64,000 nucleotides of DNA from Christiangramia oceanisediminis (GCF_022570735.2 NZ_JANCNS010000001.1:248001-312000), one strand, 5' to 3'. Counted from the stretch's first letter, positions 26,391 through 35,965 are shown. Translations and numbers: made by a program. Notes: a model not told the origin generated them from the letters alone.

Positions 26391-26490
26391 TGGGCGTTGC
26401 CCATCGGGCCGGGCTTTCCGCTTTATCTTTGATTCATGCTTCGACAAGCTCAGCATTTCATCAAAGGATGCCGCTGCAGTCCCTAACGCA
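26391..26490 (+). repeat. Dispersed intergenic repeat, about 100 bp (copy A)
   Basis: Starts TGGGCGTTGC, contains GGGCCGGGCTTTC, and ends CCCTAACGCA. A second copy with the same ends is in opposite orientation at 44942-45046. The middle differs between copies and here includes a GCTTCGACAAGCTCAGC palindrome. Confidence 0.75.
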
Positions 26491-26500
26491 GTTTTTTAGC

Positions 26501-26533
26501 AGACCTCACAGGTTTTGAAAACCTGTGAGGTCT
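26501..26533. repeat. Perfect 16-bp inverted repeat (CACAGG-TTTT family)
   Basis: Arm AGACCTCACAGGTTTT and its exact complement around one central G. The same palindrome, with 15-bp arms, recurs at 44384-44414. Both copies lie in met intergenic regions. Confidence 0.85.
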
Positions 26534-26570
26534 AAATCTTTTCTCAATTCTCAATACTAACTACTCCATA

Positions 26571-29273
26571 CTAATCCGCTATATTCGGATTCAGCCATTT
26601 CTCTGCTTTCTTATACTCTATTCCTTTCCGTTCAGCAAAATCCTTAACCTGGTCTTCCTTTATTTTTCCAAGGCCAAAATACCTTGCTTGCGGATTTGCA
26701 AAATAATAGCCGCTAACGCTGGCTGCAGGCCACATGGCCAGGCTTTCCGTAAGCTCTACTCCTATTCTTTCCTTTACTTTCAAAACTTCCCAGATGGTTA
26801 TTTTTTCCAGGTGATCGGGACAGGCCGGATAACCGGGTGCGGGACGAATTCCTTTATATTCTTCTTTGATCAGGTCTTCGTTGCTCAGGTTTTCTTCCGA
26901 AGCATAACCCCAGTGTTCCTTCCTTATTCGCTCATGTAAATATTCGGCAAAAGCTTCAGCCAGTCGGTCGGCCAGTGCTTTGATCATGATCGAGTTGTAA
27001 TCGTCATGATCCTTCTCGAATTTTTCGGCTAGTTCTTGTGTTCCAAATCCCGTGGTCACACAAAAACAACCCATATAATCCTGAATTCCGGAATCCTTTG
27101 GAGCTACGAAATCTGCCAAAGCGAAATTTGGTTGATCAGCATGTTTTTTCAGTTGCTGTCGCAGCATTCTGAAAACCCCTTTTTTCTCATTAGAATTTTC
27201 AGAATATTGAATTTCAATATCATCGTCATTGATCGAGTTAGCTTCGAATAATCCAAAAACAGCTTTTGCTTTCAGTAATCTTTCGTCCAGAATTCTCTTC
27301 AATAAAGCCTGGGCATCGTTAAATAAACTTTGTGCCTGCTCACCAACTTTTTCGTCCTTCAGAATATTAGGATATCGGCCATGTAAATCCCAGCTTCTAA
27401 AAAACGGACTCCAGTCTATATAATCCAGTAGCTTTGCCAGATCAAAATCATCGATCTGCTGTATCCCTAATTCATTAGGTTTTTGGATCGGCGTATTTTT
27501 CCAGTCGATTTGAAATTTATTCTCTCGAGCCTCATCAATGCTCAAAAATGATTTCACCTTACTTCGCTTGCTGAAATTCTTTCGGAACTTATCATATTGC
27601 AGCTTCAGATCATTCTTATATTTCTCGCGGGTAGCTTCTTTTAAGAGGTCACCTACTACAGTCACCGCCCGTGAAGCATCATTTACGTGGGCGACCGCAT
27701 GTTTGTATTGCGGATCTATCTTTACGGCCGTATGCGCTTTGGAAGTTGTTGCTCCACCGATCAGCAGTGGAACTGAAAATTCCTGGCGTTCCATTTCTTT
27801 TGCCAGAAATACCATTTCATCCAGCGACGGAGTAATGAGTCCGCTTAGGCCGATCACATCCACCTGCTCCTTTTTGGCAGTTTCGATGATCTTTTCAGGT
27901 GGCACCATCACACCCAGGTCGATTATTTCATAATTATTACAACCCAGAACAACAGAGACAATATTTTTCCCGATATCATGTACATCACCCTTTACAGTCG
28001 CCATCAACACCTTACCAGCCGATTGACGTTTATTGGATTTATCTGCTTCTATGTATGGTAGCAGATAGGCCACCGCTTTTTTCATCACTCGTGCCGATTT
28101 CACCACCTGTGGCAGGAACATTTTCCCGCTTCCAAATAAGTCGCCGACTACGTTCATCCCGATCATCAGCGGACCTTCGATCACTTCAAGCGGTTTTTCA
28201 GCCTGTTGCCGGGCTTGTTCAATATCCTCTAAAATATAGGCGTCGATCCCTTTTACCAGGGCATGGGTAATTCGTTCCTGTAGTGGATTTTCTCTCCAGG
28301 AGAGATCCACTTTATTTTCCTTTTTTCTACCGACAACGTTTTCAGCAAAATCGAGCAAACGTTCCGTAGCATCATCTCGTCTATCAAGGATCACATCTTC
28401 CACATGCTCCAGTAGATCCTTGGGGATCTCATCATAAACTTCCAGCAAAGATGGATTCACGATGCCAATATTCATCCCGGCTTTTATCGCATGGTAAAGG
28501 AAAACCGAATGCATAGCTTCCCTTACCGGGTTATTCCCTCGAAAAGAAAAGGATACATTGCTCACTCCGCCACTAACGCTGCAAAAAGGCAGGTTTTCTT
28601 TTACCCAACGGGTTCCTTCAATAAAATCGATGGCATTTCTTTTATGCTCATCCATTCCGGTTCCAACCGGGAAAATATTCAGATCGAAAATGATATCCTG
28701 AGGTGGGAACTTCACCTTATTCACCAGGATATCATAGGAGCGTTTTGCGATCTCGATCCGTCTTTCATAATTATCGGCCTGCCCAACCTCATCAAAGGCC
28801 ATCACGATCACCGCGGCGCCGTATCGTTTTATCTTTTTGGCATTTTCGATGAATTCCTCCTCGCCTTCTTTCAGGCTGATGGAATTCACCACGCATTTCC
28901 CCTGCACCACCTGCAAACCGGCCTCGATGATCTCCCATTTGGAACTATCTATCATGATCGGTACCCGGGCGATATCAGGTTCAGCTACCACGAGATTCAG
29001 GAATTTCACCATAGCTTCCTTACCGTCGATCAATCCATCATCCATATTCACATCGATGATCTGGGCGCCATTTTCCACCTGCTCACGAGCCACTTCAAGG
29101 GCTTCATCAAATTTCTCCTCTTTAATCAACCTCAGGAATTTTCGCGAACCGGCAACATTAGTACGCTCCCCAACGTTGATAAAGTTGCTTTCCGGAGTGA
29201 TCACCAGTGGTTCGAGTCCTGACAATTTTAAAGGTCTGATCTCCTTCTTATTATTTGTAGTAGTTATACTCAT
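26571..29273 (-). CDS. metH: Methionine synthase MetH, folate/cobalamin/activation part
   Basis: The larger part of cobalamin-dependent methionine synthase: pterin-binding domain (about 25-290, with [14 protein letters not shown]), cobalamin-binding cap and domain ([20 protein letters not shown], including the axial His of D-x-H-x-x-G, followed by [13 protein letters not shown] and [17 protein letters not shown]), and C-terminal SAM-binding activation domain ([34 protein letters not shown]). The homocysteine-binding part is a separate gene upstream. The start is taken at the ATG at 29273 (MSITTTNN); the GTG at 29291 lies inside a dispersed repeat. Expression is probably under the SAM-I riboswitch upstream of the first metH gene. 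Confidence 0.95.
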   Translation of the reverse strand: MSITTTNNKKEIRPLKLSGLEPLVITPESNFINVGERTNVAGSRKFLRLIKEEKFDEALEVAREQVENGAQIIDVNMDDGLIDGKEAMVKFLNLVVAEPDIARVPIMIDSSKWEIIEAGLQVVQGKCVVNSISLKEGEEEFIENAKKIKRYGAAVIVMAFDEVGQADNYERRIEIAKRSYDILVNKVKFPPQDIIFDLNIFPVGTGMDEHKRNAIDFIEGTRWVKENLPFCSVSGGVSNVSFSFRGNNPVREAMHSVFLYHAIKAGMNIGIVNPSLLEVYDEIPKDLLEHVEDVILDRRDDATERLLDFAENVVGRKKENKVDLSWRENPLQERITHALVKGIDAYILEDIEQARQQAEKPLEVIEGPLMIGMNVVGDLFGSGKMFLPQVVKSARVMKKAVAYLLPYIEADKSNKRQSAGKVLMATVKGDVHDIGKNIVSVVLGCNNYEIIDLGVMVPPEKIIETAKKEQVDVIGLSGLITPSLDEMVFLAKEMERQEFSVPLLIGGATTSKAHTAVKIDPQYKHAVAHVNDASRAVTVVGDLLKEATREKYKNDLKLQYDKFRKNFSKRSKVKSFLSIDEARENKFQIDWKNTPIQKPNELGIQQIDDFDLAKLLDYIDWSPFFRSWDLHGRYPNILKDEKVGEQAQSLFNDAQALLKRILDERLLKAKAVFGLFEANSINDDDIEIQYSENSNEKKGVFRMLRQQLKKHADQPNFALADFVAPKDSGIQDYMGCFCVTTGFGTQELAEKFEKDHDDYNSIMIKALADRLAEAFAEYLHERIRKEHWGYASEENLSNEDLIKEEYKGIRPAPGYPACPDHLEKITIWEVLKVKERIGVELTESLAMWPAASVSGYYFANPQARYFGLGKIKEDQVKDFAERKGIEYKKAEKWLNPNIAD

Positions 29274-29286
29274 ATTCTCAGTTTTC

Positions 29287-29382
29287 GTCACCCTGTCCCG
29301 AATCCTCGGGAGGTTCAGGGTCTCACTTTTTCTATGATTGATTCTCTGTATTTTGAGATGCTGAAACTAGTTCTGCATGACG
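29287..29382. repeat. REP-like double palindrome between the metH halves
   Basis: Begins GTCACCCTG and ends GCTGAAACTAGTTCTGCATGAC, two hairpins with inverted ends. It covers the 3' end of the upstream metH part, supplying its [10 protein letters not shown] tail, and reaches to just before the downstream start. Related elements: 31113-31170 and 35849-35938. Confidence 0.75.
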
Positions 29383-30378
29383 TTGAAGCTTAATTTCTCG
29401 TGGCTTATAATCTTTCGCGATCTCAGCGATGGCTTTAATATGTTCTGGAGTGGTACCGCAGCAGCCACCAAGGATATTCACCAGGCCTTTTTCAAGGTAT
29501 TCAAGGATCTGATTCGACATTTCCTGCGCATCCTGGTCGTATTCTCCAAAGGCATTGGGTAAACCAGCATTGGGATAGGCCGAAACACCAAATTCAGTAT
29601 TTCGGGCAACTGCTTCCAGGTGTGGCGTTAATTGCTTCGCGCCAAGTGCACAGTTAAAACCAATGCTCAAAAGTGGAATATGAGAAACCGAGATCAGGAA
29701 AGCTTCGGCTGTTTGCCCGGAAAGGGTTCTTCCCGAAGCATCGGTGATGGTTCCGCTTACCATGACCGGGATTTCAGAATTCAGTTCTTCTTTCAATTCA
29801 TCAATAGCGAACAAGGCTGCCTTGGCATTCAGCGTATCAAAAACCGTTTCCACCAGCAATACATCCACTCCTCCTTCGATCAGCGCTTTTGCCTGGAGTT
29901 TATAGGCCAGCCTTAATTCTTCGAATGAAATAGCTCTATACCCGGGATCATTTACATCTGGGCTCATACTGGCCGTTTTGTTGGTTGGGCCCATCGCCCC
30001 GGCAACGAATCTCGGTTTTTCGGGATCTTCGGCGGTTACTTCTTCAGCAACTTTTTTAGCGATCCTGGCCGACTCATAATTCAGCTCATAAACCAGCTCC
30101 TCCATCTTATAATCGGCCATGGCGATGGTAGTTCCGGAGAAGGTATTGGTTTCCACGATATCGGCGCCGGCATAGAAATACTTTCGGTGTATGGTCGCAA
30201 TGGCTTCAGGCTGGGTAAGAGACAGAAGATCGTTATTTCCCTTCAGCGAAACCGGCCAGTCGGCAAAACGTTTTCCGCGGAAATCCTCTTCAGAAAATTG
30301 ATATTCCTGAAGCATGGTCCCCATGGCTCCGTCGAGTATTAATATTTTTTTTGAGAGTATTTCTTCTATTCTTGACAT
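29332..30378 (-). CDS. metH: Homocysteine S-methyltransferase part of methionine synthase (MetH N-terminal)
   Basis: A 348-residue TIM barrel that binds homocysteine. Zinc-ligand segments are visible: FNCALGAK (first Cys) and [14 protein letters not shown] (last two Cys); the N-terminus [15 protein letters not shown] is typical. It works together with the separate folate/cobalamin part encoded 58 bp downstream. The C-terminal [16 protein letters not shown] is not part of the family fold; it is encoded by a dispersed palindrome. A SAM-I riboswitch and a promoter lie upstream (30431-30590). Confidence 0.94.
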   Translation of the reverse strand: MSRIEEILSKKILILDGAMGTMLQEYQFSEEDFRGKRFADWPVSLKGNNDLLSLTQPEAIATIHRKYFYAGADIVETNTFSGTTIAMADYKMEELVYELNYESARIAKKVAEEVTAEDPEKPRFVAGAMGPTNKTASMSPDVNDPGYRAISFEELRLAYKLQAKALIEGGVDVLLVETVFDTLNAKAALFAIDELKEELNSEIPVMVSGTITDASGRTLSGQTAEAFLISVSHIPLLSIGFNCALGAKQLTPHLEAVARNTEFGVSAYPNAGLPNAFGEYDQDAQEMSNQILEYLEKGLVNILGGCCGTTPEHIKAIAEIAKDYKPREIKLQRHAELVSASQNTENQS

Positions 30379-30430
30379 GTTCTTTATTATGAACGTTATC
30401 GAGAAAAGAAGACAGAAAAGAAGTCTAATT

Positions 30431-30531
30431 GTTATCTATCTACGCCTGAAGCGCAGTAGAACGTAGCACCTTCTCCAAAGGAGGGTTGCTAAGGTTTCAC
30501 AGGGTCTAATCCCTCAACCTTTCTTGATAAC
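30431..30531 (-). ncRNA. SAM-I (S-box) riboswitch upstream of metH
   Basis: On the minus strand the element reads GTTATCAAGAAAGG, then GAGGGATTAGACCC, TGTGAAACCTTAGCAACC, AAGGTGCTACGTTCTAC and closes with GATAGATAAC. These are the conserved S-box blocks in order; GTTATC (30531-30526) pairs with GATAAC (30436-30431) as P1. It precedes the split metH. No U-run terminator follows. A second GATAACG at 30400-30394 can pair with the 5' P1 strand over 7 bp, a possible alternative fold acting on translation. Confidence 0.9.
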
Positions 30532-30560
30532 GAATTTTAGTAAAAAATGAACTTACAGGG

Positions 30561-30590
30561 CAAATATAGTTATGATGCACCTAAAAGCAA
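30561..30590 (-). promoter_or_regulatory. Promoter of the metH riboswitch transcript
   Basis: On the minus strand TTG (30590-30588), 19-bp spacer, TATATTTG (30568-30561) matching TAnnTTTG. It is about 30 nt before the riboswitch. Confidence 0.65.
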
Positions 30591-30607
30591 GGATTTAAGA
30601 AAATTTT

Positions 30608-31030
30608 CTATAAAACCCCTTCGCCGTTCAAAGTAATGGAATAACTGATCTCGGCCGCTTTTTCCAGCATTTTAGAAACCGAACAATACTTATCCATCGA
30701 CAATTTCACCGCTCTTTCAACTTTAGCTGGTGGCACATCACCTTCAAGGATAAAATCCAGCTGGATCTTTTTGAAAACATTCGGAATGGCCCCGTCTTCA
30801 CGGTATCCATCCACCTCAACCCGAAGATCATCCAGTTCATGATTCTGTTTTCTCAGGATCATCACCACATCTATACTGCTACAACCGGCGATCCCGCGAA
30901 GAATAAGGTCCATCGGGCTTGACCCCTTTGGCTCATCATCGGTTTTATTATCTAAAAGCACGATATTTCCGCGCTCGTTTACAGTTTCAAAAAGGTAATT
31001 TTCGTTGATTCTCTTAAGGCTGATCTTCAT
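30608..31030 (-). CDS. OsmC family protein
   Basis: A 140-residue OsmC/Ohr-fold protein. Conserved features are the segment GSSPMDLILRGIAGCSSIDVVMILRK with the peroxidatic Cys near 51 and a C-terminal Cys in MDKYCSVSKMLEKA near 112. OsmC proteins reduce organic hydroperoxides, though many relatives have other or unknown roles. It is at the end of the sulfur cluster, after ferredoxin-NADP reductase, separated by a REP-like element. A link to sulfur or thiol metabolism is only positional. Confidence 0.85.
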   Translation of the reverse strand: MKISLKRINENYLFETVNERGNIVLLDNKTDDEPKGSSPMDLILRGIAGCSSIDVVMILRKQNHELDDLRVEVDGYREDGAIPNVFKKIQLDFILEGDVPPAKVERAVKLSMDKYCSVSKMLEKAAEISYSITLNGEGVL

Positions 31031-31112
31031 GATTTCAAATTTTCATCAAATATAGAAATTCTGATTTTTCTGTTGGGTAACAAAGGTTACCTATCCGTAA
31101 TCATTTTTAGAG

Positions 31113-31170
31113 TGTCATCCTGAACCTGGTTCAGGAACTATTGAGAAGCTGAAACAAGTTCAGCTTGACG
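31113..31170. repeat. REP-like double palindrome
   Basis: GTCATCCTGAAC at the left and GTTCAGCTTGAC at the right are inverted ends. Inside are two hairpins, TCCTGAACC-TGGTTCAGGA and AAGCTGAAAC-AAGTTCAGCTT. It lies between OsmC and the reductase gene. Confidence 0.75.
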
Positions 31171-31190
31171 AAAAAATAAATTATGAGCAT

Positions 31191-32255
31191 CTAAACACTA
31201 ATACTCTGAACCACTTCTCTTTTCGCTTCCTTTTTGGAACCATCGAATCCTTCCACTCCGCCAACAGTGGTATACTTCAGCACGTATTTCTTGTCCGGGT
31301 AAATTCGTTGATAAGCACTCTGACACATGATCGCCGCCTCATGAAAACCTGAAAGGATCAGTTTCAACTTTCCTTTGTAGGTATTCACATCACCAATCGC
31401 GTAAACTCCCGGAATGTTGGTTTGATAATCGTATGAATTATCCACTTTTATGGCATTTTTTTCGATCTCCAGTCCCCAGTCCCCGATTGGTCCCAGTTTA
31501 GGTGATAAACCGAAAAGCGGGATAAAATCGTCCACACTTCTGAATTCTTCTCCACGTGCCTTGTCTTTATGACGAATTACCACCTCTTCCAGCTGATCTT
31601 CACCTCTTAAACCAACCACCTCGGCATTGGTGATCATTTCGATCTTACCCAGTTTAGCCAGTTCTGAAACTCGTTCTACGGAATCCAAAGCTCCGCGGAA
31701 TTCAGCTCTTCGGTGTACCAGGGCAACTTCTGAAGCCACGTCGGACAAAAAGATCGCCCAGTCTAAAGCCGAATCTCCCCCGCCGGCGATCACTACCTTT
31801 TTATCTCTAAAAACTTCCGGGTCTTTGATAAAATAGGAAACACCTTTATCTTCAAAATCTGAAATATTGGTGATAGGCGGCTTCCGTGGTTCAAAAGAAC
31901 CGAGTCCGCCGGCGATAGCCACAACCGGAGCATGATGCTGAGTTCCTTTATTGGTGGTGACAATGAAAGTTCCGTCATCGAGTTTTTCTAAAGTTTCCGC
32001 ACGTTCGCCCAGGGTAAATCCAGGTTCAAAAGGCCTGATCTGCTCCATCAGGTTTTTCACCAGGTCTCCGGCAAGAATTTCCGGGAAAGCCGGTATATCA
32101 TAAATCGGTTTTTTGGGATAGATCTCTGAACACTGCCCGCCCGGTTGTGGCAACGCATCTATCAAATGTGTTTTCAGCTTTAAAAGCCCCGCTTCGAAAA
32201 CGGTAAATAAACCGGTTGGCCCGGCTCCGATTATCAAAATATCAGTTTTAATCAT
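31191..32255 (-). CDS. Ferredoxin--NADP+ reductase, thioredoxin-reductase-like
   Basis: A 354-residue two-domain flavoprotein: FAD motif LIIGAGPTGLFTVFEAG at the N-terminus, NADP motif VVIAGGGDSALDWAIFLS near 155, and the C-terminal FAD motif GVYAIGDVNTY. The CxxC disulfide of true thioredoxin reductases is absent, which fits the type 2 ferredoxin-NADP reductases. Its place directly behind siroheme and sulfite reductase genes suggests that it supplies reduced ferredoxin for sulfite reduction. It overlaps the siroheme gene by eight bases. Confidence 0.88.
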   Translation of the reverse strand: MIKTDILIIGAGPTGLFTVFEAGLLKLKTHLIDALPQPGGQCSEIYPKKPIYDIPAFPEILAGDLVKNLMEQIRPFEPGFTLGERAETLEKLDDGTFIVTTNKGTQHHAPVVAIAGGLGSFEPRKPPITNISDFEDKGVSYFIKDPEVFRDKKVVIAGGGDSALDWAIFLSDVASEVALVHRRAEFRGALDSVERVSELAKLGKIEMITNAEVVGLRGEDQLEEVVIRHKDKARGEEFRSVDDFIPLFGLSPKLGPIGDWGLEIEKNAIKVDNSYDYQTNIPGVYAIGDVNTYKGKLKLILSGFHEAAIMCQSAYQRIYPDKKYVLKYTTVGGVEGFDGSKKEAKREVVQSISV

Positions 32256-32841
32256 TTTTCTCCTTTTTTAAGATTAAAGACTCGGTTATACTATTCATTT
32301 GGTCCACTTTGGCCTCAAAATCGCCTTTTATGGATTTCCTGTATTCATTTAAATTTTCCACCATCTGGTTGACATTTTCCGGGATCACCTCCTCAAAGAA
32401 CTGCCGAAGCCTTTTGGCCGTAGTCGGCGACTTTCCATTCGTGGAAATGGCGATTTTCACATGACCTTTATTGACTATGCCACCCATATAGAAATCACAT
32501 AGCTCAGGGGTATCGGCGATATTGGCCAGTAAATACCTTTTCTTCGCATCCCGATGTACCCGTTTATTTAATTTTGCATCGTTTGTGGCGGCAATAACGA
32601 AATGTTTCTTTTTAAGGTATTTTCGCTTATACCTGCCTTTGATGAGTTTGGCGCCGTGTTTTTTAGCCAGCTCTTCAGTTTCGGGAAGGAACCATTTCGC
32701 AACGATCTCCACCTTCGCATTCGGACTGGATTTGAACAAAAAATGCAGTTTTTCATGGCCTACATTTCCTCCGCCTACCACCAGGACGTTTAGGTGATTC
32801 ACCTTTAAAAAGACCGGGTATAATTCGTTTCTTTCTTCCAT
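32248..32841 (-). CDS. Precorrin-2 dehydrogenase / sirohydrochlorin ferrochelatase (CysG N-terminal, Met8-like)
   Basis: A 197-residue protein making siroheme from precorrin-2. The Rossmann segment LNVLVVGGGNVGHEKLHFLF binds NAD; ISTNGKSPTTAKRLRQFFEE is the conserved C-terminal dimerisation/active region, and the catalytic Asp is probably in NIADTPELCDFY. The SUMT part of classical CysG is a separate gene upstream, giving a complete route to the sulfite reductase cofactor. Confidence 0.92.
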   Translation of the reverse strand: MEERNELYPVFLKVNHLNVLVVGGGNVGHEKLHFLFKSSPNAKVEIVAKWFLPETEELAKKHGAKLIKGRYKRKYLKKKHFVIAATNDAKLNKRVHRDAKKRYLLANIADTPELCDFYMGGIVNKGHVKIAISTNGKSPTTAKRLRQFFEEVIPENVNQMVENLNEYRKSIKGDFEAKVDQMNSITESLILKKEKND

Positions 32842-32853
32842 TTTTTATTTTTT

Positions 32854-32915
32854 AGGTCTCGACTCCGCTCGACCTGACAATTGTTTTTCTCACCTTGAGC
32901 GCAGTCGAAAGGTGA
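32854..32915. repeat. REP-like palindromic element (CGACT-CGCTCGA type)
   Basis: Left part AGGTCTCGACTCCGCTCGACCT and right part TCACCTTGAGCGCAGTCGAAAGG resemble the CTTCGACTGCGCTCAGG element at 44609-44636. It lies between two siroheme genes. Confidence 0.55.
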
Positions 32916-32928
32916 TTACCACCTTATT

Positions 32929-33720
32929 TTAAGCAGCTCCTATTTTCACCAATTTCGACTTATTCGATGTCGTCCTGGCCTGCTGAAAAATTTGCTGCAA
33001 CGCATTCGCTTCTTTCACCACTTCGCCTATCACGATGATCGCTGGAGCTCCCAGTTTTTTTGCTGAAACCACTTTTTCAATAGACCTGATCGTGCCAAAG
33101 CCTGATCTTTCATTTTCGGTAGTTCCGTTCTGAATGATTCCTACCGGAACATTTTCTTTTCCAAAGCCTTTAAAAACCTCCACGATCTCCTTCAGTTTTC
33201 CCATTCCCATCAGGATCACCACGGTTGCCGTTGATTGAGCAGCTAACCGAACATCGTTCGATAATTTTCTTTGGGAGGTCGTTCCGGTGATCACCCAGAA
33301 ACTTTCGGAAGTTCCTCTTTGAGTTAAAGGGATACCGACATTGGCCGGAACGGCGATTGACGAAGTGATCCCTGAAACCACGGCAGTTTCGAGTCCGTTT
33401 TTGCGTGCAAAATCGATCTCTTCAGAACCTCTTCCGAAGATGAATGGATCGCCGCCTTTCAGTCTTACCACATGTCCTCTTTCCAGAGCGTACTTCACGA
33501 TAAGTTCATTGATCTCCTCCTGCGGAAAACGATGCTTATCCTTTCTCTTTCCCACGAAAATATGTTCTGCCTGTGGCGCATATTCCAGCAATTTCCGGTT
33601 GATCAGCGCATCATACAGGATAACCTGGGCCGACTTTAATACGTTCAGTGCCTTAATCGTGATTAATTCCGGATCTCCGGGACCGGCGCCAACTACGCTT
33701 AGTTTTGGTGTATTAAACAT
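32929..33720 (-). CDS. cobA: Uroporphyrinogen-III C-methyltransferase
   Basis: Methylates uroporphyrinogen III twice to precorrin-2, the siroheme branch entry. 263 residues from the chosen start. Conserved blocks are VGAGPGDPELITIKA, LKGGDPFIFGRGSEE, VVSGITSSIAVPANVGIPLTQRG and TVVILMGMGKL. The start at 33720 is preferred over 33747 because GGAGG lies nine bases upstream on the minus strand, a rare strong Shine-Dalgarno here, and homologues begin just before the P-loop-like motif. It overlaps the sulfite reductase stop by eight bases. Confidence 0.95.
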   Translation of the reverse strand: MFNTPKLSVVGAGPGDPELITIKALNVLKSAQVILYDALINRKLLEYAPQAEHIFVGKRKDKHRFPQEEINELIVKYALERGHVVRLKGGDPFIFGRGSEEIDFARKNGLETAVVSGITSSIAVPANVGIPLTQRGTSESFWVITGTTSQRKLSNDVRLAAQSTATVVILMGMGKLKEIVEVFKGFGKENVPVGIIQNGTTENERSGFGTIRSIEKVVSAKKLGAPAIIVIGEVVKEANALQQIFQQARTTSNKSKLVKIGAA

Positions 33721-35806
33721 TTTGTACCTCCTTTGTTCTATAGGCATCCACTCTTTTCAGAAACAAATGCGCGTCCTCTAAATATTTCTTTGCAAAAGCC
33801 TCGGAAGGCTCATTTTCATTCAACTGGTAGGCAAATTCCTTAAACGAAGTTGATAATTCTATTTTACCGGTTTCCACGAACAATTCATCAAATTGCGCGA
33901 TGATCCCGGCCTGGGTATTGGTCTTGACGTCCTCTGCCAGCAATAAGGCTTTGGCTGAATTCACAATGGAAGTATAGGAATGATAGATACTATCTGCCCA
34001 GTCCTTTCTTTCCAATGCAGCCTTTGCATTATCTATCTTTTCTTCACTTTCGAACAGCAGCGTTGCGATCAAATCGATCACCACCCCGGCACATTCACCC
34101 ACGCCAACCGCTTTGATATAAGGAGACTCATGGCCCCAATCCACAAAATCATTTTCAGAAAGATTCGAAGTATCGGCGAGATCCTTCAAAAGATCATAGA
34201 AATAGGTCTTTTCTTTTCTGTCATAATATTCCGCGAATTTTTCATTCTCCTCAGAATTTGCTTCGAAATCGTTCAGCAGAATTCGTAGCGCTTCCGGGCC
34301 ACGTTTACTGGGAACCTTCACCACTTTATCGGCGAATCTTCCCTGTCCGTTACCAAGAGTTCCGCCGCCAAGCAAAACCTGAAGGGCCGGCGCTACCGTT
34401 TTTCCCACCTTTATCGACATTCCCTGGAAACCGATCTCTGCCATATTATGCTGCCCGCAGGCATTCATACAACCACTGATTTTGATGGTAATATCCTTTC
34501 CATTTACGAATTGTGGATATTCTTCTTTCAGAACATCTTCCAGAACATCGGCGATACCGGTACTGCTGGCAATACCAAGGTTACAGGTATCGGTTCCCGG
34601 GCAGGCGGTGATATCCACGGTTTTGTTATACCCGGTTTCAGCATATCCGAGATTTTTTAATTCGGAATAAAAGAAAGGCAGAAACTCTTCGCGTACATGA
34701 CGGATCAAAATATCCTGTCTCAGCGTCAATCTTAATTCATTGCCAGCATATTTTTTAACCAGGTCGGCCAGCTTTCTTGCTCCACCGGTATAAAAATCAC
34801 CTAGCGGAACACGGATCCCAATAGCGAACAGACCTTCCTGCTTCTGGGCAAAAACATTCGTATTCTTCCAGGTTTCAAACTCCTTCTGATCTTCGATTTT
34901 CACCTCGGGAATTGTAACATCCTGTAGAGGCGGAGCAGCTTCAAATTTCTCGATTTCAAATTTTGGCTGCTTCTGGGACAGTGCAGTTTTCTGCTGTTCC
35001 ACGAGTTCCATAAAAGCTTCCTTCCCAATATCCTTGATCAGGAATTTCATTCTTGCTTTTAATCGTTTTGCCCGTTCTCCGTGCCGATCGAAAACCCTTA
35101 AAACACCTTCGGTTAAAGGGATGATCTCCTCCGCAGGAAGAAAATCATGCAGCAGATCGGCATGCCTCGGCTGGGAACCGAGTCCGCCGCCGAGCATTAC
35201 CTTAAATCCACGTTTTCCATCTTTCAGCTTTGCAATAAATCCAAGGTCATGGATATAGCTCAGGGCCGTATCCTCTTCAGAAGAAGAGAATGATATCTTG
35301 AATTTTCGTCCCATCTCCTGGCAAACGGGGTTCCGAAGAAAGAACTGGAACATGGCGTGCGCATAGGGCGAAACATCAAAAGGCTCATTCGGATCGATCC
35401 CCGCGGTTGGTGATGCCGTGATATTCCTGACCGTGTTCCCGCAGGCCTCGCGAAGCGTGATATCATCTTTCTCCAGCTGCGCCCAGAGTTCCGGAGTTCT
35501 GTCCAGGCTCACATAATGAATCTGAATATCCTGGCGGGTAGTGATATGCAATCGCCCTTTGGAATATTCGTCTGAAACATCAGCGATACGGTGCAATTGT
35601 TCCGAAGTCACCTTACCAAACGGCAGTTTTATACGAACCATTTGCACACCAGACTGTCTTTGTCCGTATACCCCGCGAGCTAAACGCAGGCTTCGGAATT
35701 TCTCTTCATCAGCCTTTCCTTCGCGGAACAACCTGATCTTTTTCTCCAGATCCAGGATGTCTTTTTCGACTACTGGATTTTCGATTTCGGTTCTAAAACT
35801 TTGCAT
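33713..35806 (-). CDS. Ferredoxin-type sulfite/nitrite reductase with C-terminal HEPN-like domain
   Basis: Siroheme-Fe4S4 reductase, here most likely reducing sulfite to sulfide with ferredoxin. The [4Fe-4S]/siroheme ligands are in TACPGTDTC (around 400-408) and SGCMNACGQHNMAEIG (around 443-458). Two ferrodoxin-like half domains and two siroheme domains fill about 1-560. Residues about 575-697 are an added helical domain (DWADSIYHSYTSIVNSAKALL) resembling HEPN, lacking an obvious R-x4-6-H motif. The neighbours (siroheme synthesis, reductase, cysNDH) favour sulfite over nitrite. It follows a Met/Cys leader peptide and terminator. Confidence 0.88.
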   Translation of the reverse strand: MQSFRTEIENPVVEKDILDLEKKIRLFREGKADEEKFRSLRLARGVYGQRQSGVQMVRIKLPFGKVTSEQLHRIADVSDEYSKGRLHITTRQDIQIHYVSLDRTPELWAQLEKDDITLREACGNTVRNITASPTAGIDPNEPFDVSPYAHAMFQFFLRNPVCQEMGRKFKISFSSSEEDTALSYIHDLGFIAKLKDGKRGFKVMLGGGLGSQPRHADLLHDFLPAEEIIPLTEGVLRVFDRHGERAKRLKARMKFLIKDIGKEAFMELVEQQKTALSQKQPKFEIEKFEAAPPLQDVTIPEVKIEDQKEFETWKNTNVFAQKQEGLFAIGIRVPLGDFYTGGARKLADLVKKYAGNELRLTLRQDILIRHVREEFLPFFYSELKNLGYAETGYNKTVDITACPGTDTCNLGIASSTGIADVLEDVLKEEYPQFVNGKDITIKISGCMNACGQHNMAEIGFQGMSIKVGKTVAPALQVLLGGGTLGNGQGRFADKVVKVPSKRGPEALRILLNDFEANSEENEKFAEYYDRKEKTYFYDLLKDLADTSNLSENDFVDWGHESPYIKAVGVGECAGVVIDLIATLLFESEEKIDNAKAALERKDWADSIYHSYTSIVNSAKALLLAEDVKTNTQAGIIAQFDELFVETGKIELSTSFKEFAYQLNENEPSEAFAKKYLEDAHLFLKRVDAYRTKEVQNV

Positions 35807-35848
35807 GATCTTCTTTTTTAAATTTTTAGCTGAAATTTCTCTTTAATC

Positions 35849-35938
35849 GTCACCCTGAACTTGTTTCAGGGTCCTTTCATCAGTCCATTTTATTTGCCTG
35901 AGATGCTGAAACTCCCGAAGCCTCGGGACAGCATGACG
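35849..35938. repeat. REP-like double palindrome
   Basis: Left hairpin ACCCTGAACTTGTTTCAGGGT and right hairpin from GATGCTGAAACTCCCG to CGGGACAGCATGAC, with inverted outer ends GTCA/TGAC. It lies between the attenuator and the sulfite reductase start, so it would be in the 5' UTR of the read-through transcript. Confidence 0.75.
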
Positions 35939-35965
35939 CGCCATATTTTTAAAAACTCCTTAATG

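Noticed and set aside
28491-29337. Long open frames on the plus strand opposite metH (up to about 240 codons)
   Set aside because: They mirror the codon pattern of the well-supported metH gene, show no family features and have no promoter or start context.
26571-30378. metH broken by a frameshift
   Set aside because: Each part has its own start, stop and complete domains, and two-gene metH is known in other bacteria; the repeat at the junction does not interrupt a domain.
30379-30607. A Met leader peptide before metH like those before metY
   Set aside because: The conserved blocks are those of a SAM-I riboswitch and no Met/Cys-rich ORF or terminator is present.
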